From: Haematobia irritans
Lineage: Eukaryota; Arthropoda; Insecta; Diptera; Muscidae
NCBI RefSeq assembly: GCF_050003625.1
Contig: NC_134398.1
Location: forward strand, 197,539,700-197,603,699
Length of the DNA: 64,000 bases
Reading direction: 5' to 3'
Part shown: positions 45,148-55,949 of the stretch, piece by piece
Numbering within the stretch: position 1 is the stretch's first letter
How the letters are laid out: each line of letters opens with the position of its first letter
Position numbers and translations under genes: made by a program
The notes under the pieces: generated by a model
Told to the model about the DNA's origin: nothing
What the model saw: only the letters and a program-made list of their open reading frames with translations
The model's database searches: none

Positions 45148-45870
45148 GCTGTGTTGATATTGCGCCTACGGAGTTAGTATGCCACTAATATTGAGCCCAT
45201 TATTAAAAAAGAAAAAATCGTTAAATTTGTGTGGGTAATAAATACAAATTTGTAAAAATCGAGCAATATTCTTATGTAAGAGCTACAAGTACGTATAAGT
45301 ACGATCGGCTAGTACATCAAAATTTGAAATTTGAGTAACATTGGTTAATAAATAAGGGTACTATGGCCAAATTTGGGAAAATCGAGGGATGTATTTATAT
45401 GGAAGCTATATCTAAATCTGAACCAAATTGCATAATATTTTGCGGGTTTGATTAATACCACAAAAGGTTACCTTGTGCAAGATTTGAGTAAGATCAGTTA
45501 AGAAATGAGGCCTGTATGGTCAAACGTAAGGTTATTAGGGGCGAATTTTTTCAAAATCGGGTGATACATATATGGGAGCTATATCTAAATTTGATCCGAT
45601 TTTTTCCAAATTCAATAGCGTTCGTCCTTGTGCCCAAAAAACTCACTGTACCAAATTTCATCAAAATCGGTTAATAATTGCGACCGGAATCCTGTGAACA
45701 ACAAATACATGGACAGACGAACGGACGGACGGACAACAAGCGCTAGATCGACTCAGGAGGTGATTCTGAGTCGATCGGTATATATTTTATGGGGTTCAAA
45801 ATCAATATTTCTGGTAGGCACATTTTTTGGCCGATCAAACTTATTATATCCACTATGTGGTTTAGTGTAT

Positions 45871-46519
45871 AAAAAGCATGCCCGGTTCCAAAGATTTTGT
45901 CTTTACTTTAACAGTTTGGGTATTAATTCCGAGCCAAAGAAGCGGAGAATACAAGTAAGGATACTTTAAAGACTTAATTCTCTTTTAAATTTGGGGGTTA
46001 TGTACTTGCTTCTAGGAAGCAAATGTTAATTTTTCATTTTTTTATATTTTTTTTTCGTCAGTTGTTATCAAAATCCTTTAAAAACGAGTTAACGACAATT
46101 TTATTTTCCATATTAAGACTCGACTTCCAGTAGAAATTATGCTATGTTTCAAGTAAAAAGCGTCTTTAAAATAAAGTGTTGAAAACATGTCTTATTTTTT
46201 AACGATTTTTTGCTTTGTAGGCAAGATGCAAAAAGGAAACAAATTTAAAGACAATTTTATTAATTTTAAAGAATTTTTCTTAATTATTAAAGTCACGTTG
46301 ACCTTACCTCAAAAATTTTATCTTTCATGTTATGATACACATTTTTAAGTAAAATCACTTAATTATAAGGACATTACAACTTCATTCAAAAGTTTATTGC
46401 CTTTTGGACAAGAAAAAAAACTTTATTTTAGAGAAATGCGTCTTCCATGTTAAGCAAAATTTGCATTCTTATTCTAAGGACATGGAATCTTTGACTTCAC
46501 GACAATATTTTTTTCAGTG
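45871..46519 (-). mobile_element. ACACTG-family MITE, inverted copy
   Basis: Begins GCATGCCCGGTTCCAAAG and ends CGACAATATTTTTTTCAGTG followed by TA. It is the inverse of the copy at 46625-47280, separated by about 105 bp, so the two form a large imperfect palindrome. Non-coding. Confidence 0.8.
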
Positions 46520-46624
46520 TAGAAAACTAAAAAATTAAATATAAATAAGATCGTTTAATTGCATTTATTTGACGTTCATTACAAACATCTTTGTAGTAAT
46601 ACGGGATGAAATTGATCGAAAGTA

Positions 46625-47280
46625 CACTGAAAAAAATATTGTCGTGAGGACAAAGATTTCATGTCTTTAAAATACGAATACAAATTTTGCTTAGCATAGA
46701 AGACGCATTTCTCTAAAATAAAGTTATTTTCCTTGTCCAAAAGTCGATAAACTTTTCAATGAAGTCGTATTGTCCTTATAATTAAGTGATTTGACTTAAA
46801 AATTGGTATCTTAACATTAAAGAAAAAATTTATAGGCTAAGGTCAACTTGACTTTGATAATTCAGAAAAATTCTTTAAATTTAATGAAATTGTCTTTAAA
46901 TTTGTTGTCTTTTTGCATCTTGACTACAAAGCAAAAAATCGTTCAAATATAGGACATGTTTTTCAAAACTTTATTTTAAAGAAGTTTTTTACTTCAAACA
47001 TAGCATAATTTCTACTGGAAGTCGAGTCCTAATTTGGAAAATAAAGCTGCCGTAAACTCGTTTTTAAAGGACTTTGATAGCATATGAAGAAAAAAAGCTG
47101 AGAAAGCGAAAAATTAAAAATTGCTTCCTAGAAGCAAGTACACAAAACCTAAATTTAAAAGAGAAGTGTGTCTTAAAAGTATCCTTACTTGTATTCTCCG
47201 CTTCTTTGGCTCGGAATCAATACCAAAATTTTTAAAGTAAAGACAAAATCTTTGGAACCGGGCATGCTTTTTTTTCAGTG
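46625..47280 (+). mobile_element. ACACTG-family MITE, direct copy
   Basis: 656 bp, CACTGAAAAAAATATTGTCG at the left and GCATGCTTTTTTTTCAGTG at the right, with TA at 46623-46624 and 47281-47282. This is the best-preserved member in the window. The 91-codon frame within it is an artefact of the repeat. Confidence 0.8.
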
Positions 47281-47505
47281 TACTGTTGTTACTTTTACAA
47301 CACATACTAGATATATATTTTGACATTTGCCGTTTTTGAAAACAATTACTAAAAACACGTTGTGTTTTCCCCAATGTACGTACGTACAAAAATACATATC
47401 GTACATTTTAAACGTTTACTCACACTACGCTAAGTACTAGCTAAATTTGAAATTACCTACACAGTGTAATTTCAAAGTTACACATTTCATTCAAGTAATA
47501 TTTTA

Positions 47506-47628
47506 TTCGGAGCGGAGCGGTTTTTCATTTGGAAACCGCTCCGCTCCGGATTTTAGAAATGCCGCTCCCGCTCCGCTCCCGCTCCGGCAAAAAAAGGGCT
47601 TGCTCCGCTCCGCTCCGCTCCGGATCCC
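47506..47628. repeat. (GCTCC)n subterminal repeat, right end
   Basis: Pentamers CGGAGCGGAGCGG and CCGCTCCGCTCCGG with A-rich spacers, ending at the hAT-type terminus GGATCCCTG. Confidence 0.9.
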
Positions 47629-47638
47629 TGGTGTAAAC

Positions 47639-48274
47639 TAATGTAATAACAACTTTAATTTCACATTTTCTTCTTATTAATCATACTTTAATTTCACATT
47701 TTCTTCTTATTAGTCATAAATAAAATGTGTATTTATAAAATGATTTGCTAGCAATCAAATTAAACAATATTAAATATAGAATAGAAGTTTTCGACAATTA
47801 TAAAAACATTGAGTAAATTTATTAGGTTCATTATAGAAAATGTACCAAATATTCTTAAACAATTTCCCCCTCCTCTTATCCTATAACCCGCTATTATTTC
47901 TTTTATTGGAAATATTATAAATCAATTTGTCTTACATGATACGGCTAGGAAATTGAAAAAGCAAGAAAAAACGATACCATCTATAATCCCTGAAAAGTTT
48001 TTTGTTGCACAAAGCCAGGCGGAAAGTTTGAACGAAGTAGAAAAAGTAAACAAAACATATACACAGACATTGTCAAATTATTTGTGTCAATTTTATAACA
48101 GAGTCTTTTGCCACTGTCACTCTGTATTACAAGGAGTTGGCAAACGTACTCACTTTAAGTAGAAAATACAAATCGTAGTGAATAAGTGATATTCCAAGAA
48201 TATTGCAGAGTACGAGTATTTGAAATTTTTGCTACATCATCGTAAAATGTATCTAAAGAGGTATTTCATATATC
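47639..48274. other. unrecognised AT-rich DNA
   Basis: A short direct repeat (TTTAATTTCACATTTTCTTC at 47653 and 47689) is present. Otherwise no feature recognised. Confidence 0.45.
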
Positions 48275-50643
48275 TTTATACCCACCACCATAGAATGGTG
48301 ACGGGGTATAATAAGTTTGTCATTCCGTTTGGAACACATCGAAATATCGATTACCGACTTTATAAAGTATATATATATTCTTGATCGGAGAGAAATTCTA
48401 AGATGATATAAGCATGTCCGTCTGTCTGTCTGTTGTAATCATGCTACAGCCTTCAATAATGGCAGTATCGTCTTGAAATTTGGCACAGATTCGTCTTTGG
48501 TTGCAGGCGGGTCAAGTTCGAAGATGGGCTATATCGATGCAAGTTTTGATATAGTCTCCATATAAACCGACCTCCCGATTTGGGGTCTTGGGCTTACAAA
48601 AACTGTAGTTTTTACCCAATTTGCGTGAAATTGGAAATCTAGAAGTATTTGAGGACCATCTAAAAATGTACCGAAAATGGTACCTATAGGTTCATGTTTT
48701 GGTATAGACCCCATATGGACCGATTTCCCGATTTTGCTCCTTGGGCGTCTAGAAGTGTATTTTCTGTCCGATTTGCTTAAAATTGGAAATCTAGAGGTAT
48801 TCTAAGACCGTAAAGAGGTGTGCCGAAAATGGGGTGTATTGGTCCATGTTTTGATAAAGACCCCATATAGACCGATCTCCCGATTTTACTTCTTTCTAGA
48901 ATCCGAAGTTTTTTCCAATTTGCCTGAAATTTGGAATCTAGAGGTATTCTAGGACCATAAAGGCGTGTGTCGAAAATGGTGAGTACCGGTCCATGTTTTG
49001 ATATAGCCCCCATATAGACCGATCTCTCGATTTTACTTCTTGGGCTTCTAGAATCCGTTGTTTTTACCCAATTTGCCTGAAATTGGAAATCTAGTAGTAC
49101 TCTGGGACCATAAAGACTTGTGCCGAAAATGGTGAGTATCGGTCCATGTTTTGATATAGCCCCCATATAGACCGATCTCCCGATTTTACTTCTTGGGCTT
49201 CTAGAATCCGTTGTTTTTACCCAATTTGCTTAAATTTGGAAATCTAGAGGTATTCTAGTACCATAAAGACGTGTGTCGAAAATGGTGAGTATCGGTCTAT
49301 GTTTGGATATAGCCCCCATATAGACCGATATCCCGATTTTACTTCTTTCTAGAATTCGAAGTTTTTTTCCAATTTGCCTGAAATTTGGAATCTAGAGGTA
49401 TTCTAGGACCATAAAGACGTGTGCCGAAAATGGTGAGTACCGGTCCACGTTTTGATATAGCCCCCATATAGACCGATCTCCCGATTTTATTTCTTGGGCT
49501 TCTAGAATCCGTAGTTTTTATCTAATTTGCCTGAAATTTGGAATCTAGAGGTATTCTAGTACCATAAAGACGTGTGTCGAAAATGGTGAGTATCGGTCTA
49601 TGTTTGGATATAGCCCCCATATAGACCGATATCCCGATTTTACTTCTTTCTAGAATTCGAAGTTTTTTTCCAATTTGCCTGAAATTTGGAATCTAGAGGT
49701 ATTCTATTACCATAAAGACGTGTGTAGAAAATGGTGAGTATCGGTCCATGTTTTGATATAGCCCCCATATAGACCGATTTCCCGATTTTACTTCTTGGCC
49801 TTCTAGAATCCGTAGTTTTTACTCAATTTGCCTGATATTCGAAATCTAGAGGCATTCTAGGAAAATAAAGAGATATGCCGAAAATGGTGATTGTCGGACC
49901 ACGTTTCGATATAGCCCCCATATAGACCGATCTATATTGAGTTTCGGTACAGTTTTTGATATAGCCCCCTTATAAACCGGCCCTCCGATTTGGGGTCTAG
50001 ATTCTAGAACTACAATTAAATGTGCTGAAAACTGTGTGTATCCTTCCATGTTTTGGTATAGCCCCCATTACACCGAACTCCCTATTTGACTCCTAGGGTT
50101 TCTAAAAATTTTAGTTTTTATCCGATTATCCACAAATTGAAAATATATTGGCATTTTATATCCATAACAAATTGTATATTATTTAGGTTTCGGTCCATTT
50201 GGTAAGGCCTCCATATAGACCGATTTCACTTATTGAGGGTATAGAAGGCGCACTGATCATGAAAATTACTAGAAACTGAATGCAAAATTTCCAGATTTTA
50301 CTTCTCGTAATCATTTAAATAATTTCGATTAAATTCTACAGATTTTAGATTTCAAATCAAGACGTTATTTCATCATTTTCTTGCACACTTACAAGAGATG
50401 TTTATGATTCCTCTAAAACTCAAACAAAAAAATGGTTCTTATAAATTCAGAATCTGATCTGGTCTTCATAGGTAAAACCTTTACATTTATCTGTGGGAAG
50501 CGTACTGGTTGAACTGATCTGCATGGGAAAATATCTGTCATCAAACCCTCCGGAAATTTTCAAAGGAAACTAGTATATTTGATTAATGGTGGTGGGTATT
50601 TAAGATTCGGCTCGGCCGAACTTACTGCTTTATATACTTGTTT
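48275..50643 (-). mobile_element. mini-me element, subfamily B, long monomer array
   Basis: Begins TATACCCACCACCATAGAAT, has GTCCGTCTGTCTGTCTGT at 48417, then about ten tandem ~153-156-bp monomers (AATCTAGAGGTATTCTAG; CCCATATAGACCGATCTCCC), and ends GGTGGGTATTTAAGATTCGG, the GC stem, and TATATACTTGTTTTTTA. It is the longest monomer array in the window and explains the 129-codon frame at 48777-49166. Confidence 0.85.
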
Positions 50644-51554
50644 TTTAATAAAATATTTATGAGTCATTCTCAATAAAAAATATTTATAAAGATTAGGATA
50701 CATCTTTAGACGATGTTCAATACTAATAATTGTTGTTTCTAAAGTTTTTAGTAATCAATTGCGTTTTGAGGCTTGTTGTACGAAGGGAAAACTTTTAGGC
50801 AGAAATTGAGAGAGTTTTTAGAGTTGATGTCAATAATGATATTAAAGATTTTGAGAATACAAAATATTTATCATGATTGCAATCCATGTTTGACTAGCAT
50901 CTTCGCATTGCCCCCATTAAAGAGTGTGATCTTATATGTTACTTTATGTTTGTCATTAAATTCTATAGAAAACGTCGAATATGAAAACTGCAATATGGCT
51001 TAATCAATCGCTTTTTAATTTTCTGTATAGAAAACTTTTAAAGCACTACTGATATAGCAAAAAAAAAACACACACACATACAGGTATTCAGAAAAATGTA
51101 TGAAATTTATATATTTCATCGATAGTACGGTCTATATAATTTAATGTTTGAGGTTTTGTTCATGAAAATGAACAAAACCTGAAACCGCGACTGCACCTGA
51201 AATTTTGGTATTTCTTTTCCAATATTTGGGCCGGTATCTAACGAACATATGGTTCAATGAAGATATTTCAAGAAGTATAGTCCAATTATGCCACCAGCCC
51301 GTAAACTATACCGAACTGTGATGAATTGACTTTTCCACTACTTCTGACTGATCACGTAGCCATTAAAATCAAAAAGGAGCTTCGTCGCTGAACACATTTT
51401 GTGATAAAAAATGGATCTTAGCTCAACTTTCCAAGAGCCCATTCGCTGTATTGTGATAAGTCCTTCGGCTTCAATTCTTGTTGGCTTTAATAATTTTTCA
51501 AATTTTTTTCAAAATTAATGAAAGTGTCTTTAAATTGGTTGTCTTGACTACAAA
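50644..51554. other. low-repeat DNA; ACACTG-family fragment at the end
   Basis: Mostly unrecognised, with an ACACACACATACA run near 51070. At 51500-51554 TTTCAAAATTAATGAAAGTG and TTGACTACAAAGCAAAATTT match the ACACTG-family interior (46.88-46.94 kb), which continues beyond the next mini-me insertion. Confidence 0.45.
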
Positions 51555-52462
51555 GCAAAATTTTAGTAAGATCGGTTGATAAATAAAGATTTTATGGCCA
51601 AATTTGGAAAGATCGGGCGATACATATATGTGGGAGCTATATCTAAATCTGAACCGATCTCGATGATTTTTTGCACATATTGCTAGTATTATAAATGATT
51701 ATAGTAAGCCAAGTTTGGGTAAGATCGGTTGATCAATAAGAGTTTTATGGCCAAATTTGGGAAAATCGGGCGATGCATATATATGCAAAATTTAACGTAA
51801 ATCGGACTACAACTTTGAACTCTGTGGTCATATGACTGAAAATCGGGCGAAAGATATATATGGGAGCTATATCTAAATCTGAACCGATTTCAATAAAAAT
51901 TTAGCACACTTGACTACACTACTAATTGTACTCCTAGTGCAAAATTTCAACCAAATTGGGCTAAAACTCTGGCTTCTGCGGCCATATAAGTCTATATCGG
52001 GCGAAAGATGTATATGAGAGCTATATTTCAATCTGAACCGATTTCAATCAAATTTTGCACATCTGACTATAGTACTTATTGTTCTTCTGGTGCAAAATTT
52101 CAAGCAAATTAGGGTAAAACTCTGGCTTATGGGGCCATATAAGTCCATAAGATATATATGGGAGCTATATCTAAATCTGAACCGATTTCTTCCAAAATCA
52201 ATAGGGTTCTATTCTGACCCAAAACAGGAACTTGTGCAAAATTTGAAGGCGATTGAACTTAAACTGCGACCTAGACTTTGATCACAAAACTGTGTTCACA
52301 GACAGACGGACGGACAGTCGGATAGATCGACTCAGGGACCCACCCTGAGCATTATTGCCAAAAACACCATGTGCCTATATCGTTTCCTTCTGGGTGTTGC
52401 AAACATATGCACTTACTTATAATACCCTGTTCCACAGTGTGGCGCAGGGTATAAAAAGGTTT
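51555..52462 (+). mobile_element. mini-me element, subfamily E
   Basis: Monomers with GGGCGAAAGATATATATGGG and AGCTATATCTAAATCTGAAC; a GACAGACGGACGGACAG tract at 52300; terminal CACAGTGTGGCGCAGGGTAT then AAAAAGG. The left terminus is missing. The 63-codon frame at 52090 is monomer-derived. Confidence 0.75.
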
Positions 52463-52566
52463 TTTTAATTTCAAAAAAATTAAAACCAAAGATGCTAAAT
52501 CCTCAAAATAAGTCTTAGCCTATACTTGAAGTGCTTTCGTCTTAAATCTAATGATTCAATATTTTT
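52463..52566 (-). mobile_element. ACACTG-family fragment between mini-me insertions
   Basis: AAATAAGTCTTAGCCTATAC and GCTTTCGTCTTAAATC are the inverse of the 9380-9425 region of the ACACTG copy at 9.1 kb. The same element resumes at 54316. Confidence 0.65.
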
Positions 52567-54315
52567 TATACCCTTCACCACTACTGTGGTACAGGGTATA
52601 ATAAGTTTGTGCATTTGTATGTAACGCCAAGAAGGAAAAGTCTGAGACCCATCGTTTAGTATACCGATCGTCTTAGAATTAAATTCTGAGTCGATTTAGC
52701 GATGTCCGTCTGTCTGTCTGTCTGTCTGTCCGTCTGTCTGTCTGTCTGTTGATGTATTTTTGTGTGCAAAGTACAGCTCGCAGTTTTAGTCCGATTGTCC
52801 TAAAATTTGGTATAGGGTCCTGTTTCGGCTCAAAGACGATCCCTATTGATTTTGGAAAAAATCGGTTCCGATTTAGATATAGCTGCCATATATATTTTTC
52901 ACCGATCTGGTCATAATTGGCGTGTATATCAACCGATCTTCCTCAAATTCCGTACATCCGAACATTTTATGAGTCTCGAAAAACTTGCAAAATATCAGCC
53001 AAATCGGTTCAGATTTAGATATAGCTCCCATATATAGCTTTTGCCCGATTTACACTCATTTGCCCACAGACGCCAATTTTTTGCTCCGATTTAGTTGAAA
53101 TTTTGCACAGGGAGTAGAATTTGTATTATAGCTATGCGTGCCAAATTTGGTTGAAATCGGTTCAGATTTAGATATAGCTCCCATATATAGCTTTCGCCCG
53201 ATTTACACTCATATGACCACAGAGGCCAATTTTTTGATCCGATTTAGTTGAAATTTTGCACAGGGAGTAGAATTTGTATTATAGCTATGCGTGCCAAATT
53301 TGGTTGAAATCGGTTCAGATTTAGATATAGCTCCCATATATAGCTTTCGCCCGATTTACACTCATATGACCACAGAGGCCAATTTTTTGCTCCGATTTAG
53401 TTGAAATTTTGCACAGGGTGTAGAATTAGCATTGTAGCTATGCGTGCCAAATTTAGTTGAAATTGGTTCAGATTTAGATATAACTCCCATATATATGTTT
53501 TTCTTATTTCGACAAAAATGGTAAAATACCAACATTTTCCTTGTAAAATCGCCACTGCTTAGTCGAAAAGTTGTAAAAATGACTCTAATTTTCATAAACT
53601 TCTAATACATATATATCGAGCGATAATCATAAATAAACTTTTGCGAAGTTTCCTTAAAATTGCTTCAGATTTAAATGTTTCCCATATTTTTGTTTACTAA
53701 CATTGTGTTCCACCCTAGCGACTTAGATTTTGAGTCTATAGATTTTGTAGAAGTCTATCAAATTCTGTCCAGATCGAGTGATATTTAAATGTATGTATTT
53801 GGGATAAACCTTTATTTATAGCCACAGCTACCCATTGCACCAAGGTGGCTCCCACCGTTGTGCAATCCACGACCTTGTGTATGCCCGCCTTGCATACACA
53901 AGTTCGTGGGTTCGATTTCTGCTTCGACCGAACACCAAAAAGTTTTTCAGCGGTGGATTATCCCACCTCAGTAATGCTGGTGACATTTCTGATGGTTTCA
54001 AAGCTTCTCTAAGTGGTTTCACTGCAATGTGGAACGCCGTTCGGACTCGGCTATAAAAAGGAGGTCCCTTGTCATTGAGCTTAACATGGAATCGGGCAGC
54101 ACTCAGTGATAAGAGAGAAGTTTAACAATGGGGTATCACACTGAATAGTCTAAGTGAGCCTGATACATCGGGCTGCCACCTAACCTAACCTTTATTTATA
54201 GCCCCAAAACACATTTGACGGATATGATATGATATCGATAATTTAGATCTACAAAGTGGTGCAGGGTATAATATAGTCGGCCCCGCCCGACTTTAGACTT
54301 TCCTTACTTGTTTTT
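52567..54315 (-). mobile_element. mini-me element, subfamily C, with SINE insertion
   Basis: The left end TATACCCTTCACCACTACTG, then GTGGTACAGGGTATAATAAG. (GTCY)n lies at 52706-52750. Exact 153-bp monomers start at CTTTCGCCCGATTTACACTC (about 53038, 53191 and 53344). The right end is GGGTATAATATAGTCGGCCC and CTTTCCTTACTTGTTTTT. The SINE at 53824-54190 is inserted near the right end. Confidence 0.85.
53824..54190 (+). mobile_element. tRNA-derived SINE, copy 4, with inverted head duplication
   Basis: Standard body and CACCTAACC tail; a target duplication of at least TTTATTTATAGCC ends at 53823 and again at 54203. The 5' end is unusual: CCCATTGCACCAAGGTGGCT and CCACGACCTTGTGTATGC are inverted copies of the SINE's own head, placed ahead of the normal GCATACACAAGTTCGTGGGT. 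Normal A-box sequence is missing in the sense orientation, so pol III transcription would be impaired (inference). Confidence 0.85.
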
Positions 54316-54502
54316 AATTTAAGGACGATTTCTGTAAATCGAAAATATGTTTCTTTACTTTAACGAAAATTTGTCTTAGTTCAAAGACACACGACTTTAA
54401 AGAAGGGGGGCAAATTTCCAAAATTTGTGTCCTACAATGAAAACAAATTTTTTTTTGGAAGCAAAGATTATATTAATACATATTAATTAAAAGATCATTA
54501 TT
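54316..54502 (-). mobile_element. ACACTG-family fragment
   Basis: AAGGACGATTTCTGTAAATC, then CAAATTTTTTTTTGGAAGCA correspond to the inverse of 9180-9330. The last ~85 bases (54414-54497) are repeated at 57713-57797 on the far side of two mini-me elements. Confidence 0.6.
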
Positions 54503-55937
54503 AAACAAGTATATACAGCTAAGTTCGACCGGGCCGAATCTTAAATACCCACCACCATGAACCAAATATTAGGGTTTCCTTTGAAATTTCAGGAGGGCTT
54601 GAGGACTTGAGGACACTTCCCGAAGATAAATTTAAAGATTTCACCTGTGAGGACTATATCAGATTCTGGATTTATAAGAACCATTTTTGTTTGAGTTTTA
54701 GAGGAATGCTAATGAACATCTCTTGTAAGTGTGCAAGAAAATTATAAAATAACGTCTTGATTTGAAATCTTAAATCTGTAGAAGTAAAATCTGGAAATTT
54801 TACATTGAGTTTCAAGCAATTTTCATAATCAGTGCGCCTTCTACACCCTCAATAAGTGAATTCGGTCTATATGGAGGCATTACCAAATGGACCGATAAAA
54901 ACTTTATCCGATACACGTTTTTGTGAGCCTAAAATACCAGAATATTTACAATTTCAGGCAAATCAGATCAAAACTACGGTTTCTAGAAACCCAATGAGTG
55001 TAATTGGGAGATCGTTTTTATGGGGGCTATACTAAAATATGGACCGATGCTCACCGTTTTCAGCACACCTCTTTATGGCCCGAAAATACCTCTAGATTTC
55101 CTATTTCAGGCAAATGGGATAAAAACTTCGGATTCTAGAAGCCCAAGAAGTAAAATCGGGAAATCGGTCTATATGGGGACTATACCAAAATATGGACCGA
55201 TTCTCACCATTTTCGCCACACCTCTTTATGGTCCTAAAATACCTCTAGATTTCCAATTTCAGACAAATTGAATAAAAACTACGGTTTCTATAAGCCCAAG
55301 ACCCCAAATCGGGCGGTCGTTTTATATGGGGACCATACCAAAACATGGACCGATACTCACAATTTTTGGCACACGTATTTGTGGTCCTACAGTACTTCTA
55401 GATTCCCAATTTCAGGTAAATTGAATAAAAACTGCCATTTCTATAAGCCCAAGAAATAAAATCGGGAGATCGGTCTATATGGGGGCTATACCAAAATATG
55501 GACCGATACTCACAGTTCTTGGCACACGTATTTGTGGTCCTACAATACCTCTAGATTTCCAATTTCAGGTAAATTGAATAAAAACTGCGGTTTCTATAAG
55601 CCCAAGACCCCAAATCGGGAGGTCGGTTTATATGGGGATTATATCAAAACCTGGACCTATATAGGCCATTTTCGAACTTGACCTGCCTGCAGACAAAAGA
55701 CGAGTTTGTGCAAAATTTCATCACCATTGCTTCATTATTGAAACCTGTAGCGTGATTACTACAGACAGACAGACAGACAGACAGACGGACATCGTTACAT
55801 CGTTATATCGTCTTAGAATTTCTCCCTGATCAAGAATATATATACTTTATATAGTCTGAAATCGATATTTCGATGTGTTACAAACGGAATGACAAACTTA
55901 TTATACCCCCGTCACCATTCTATGCTGGTGGGTATAA
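54503..55937 (+). mobile_element. mini-me element, subfamily B
   Basis: The left end ACAAGTATATACAGCTAAG, the TTCGACC-G-GGCCGAA stem and ATACCCACCACCATGAACC; monomers; (GACA)n at 55764-55791; right end CACCATTCTATGCTGGTGGG then TATAAAAA. An unsplit monomer at 55585-55600 (TTTCTATAAGCCC) is an empty-site analogue for the DD41D insertion at 29.9 kb. Confidence 0.85.
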
Positions 55938-55949
55938 AAAAATTAAAAC

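Larger units (their letters stand above)
44276..45870 (+). mobile_element. mini-me element, subfamily D, interrupted
   Basis: The left end AACAAGTAAGTAAAGTAGAA, then the stem AGTCGGGC-GGGGCCGACT and ATACCCTAAACCACC. The right part has GGACAGACGAACGGACGG at 45711 and CACTATGTGGTTTAGTGTAT. The interior is split by an hAT-like element at 44467-45147. Confidence 0.75.
41412..47630. mobile_element. 6.2-kb hAT-type interval with (GCTCC)n ends
   Basis: The left end CAGGGATAAGGAGCGG and the right end, read on the minus strand CAGGGATCCGGAGCGG, match at 14 of 16 positions. A perfect 8-bp duplication GTGTAAAC flanks the interval at 41404-41411 and 47631-47638. Both ends carry dense GCTCC/GGAGC pentamers (41420-41540 and 47506-47628), likely subterminal binding repeats. 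The interior consists of nested mini-me, MITE and array insertions, and no hAT transposase is visible. hAT is assigned from the CAGNG-type ends and 8-bp duplication; the single-element reading is inference. Confidence 0.65.

Noticed and set aside
48777..49166. 129-codon frame and many others with SVYMGAI-type repeats
   Set aside because: Product of mini-me monomers whose length (~153 bp) is divisible by three; frames occur on either strand and end at random.
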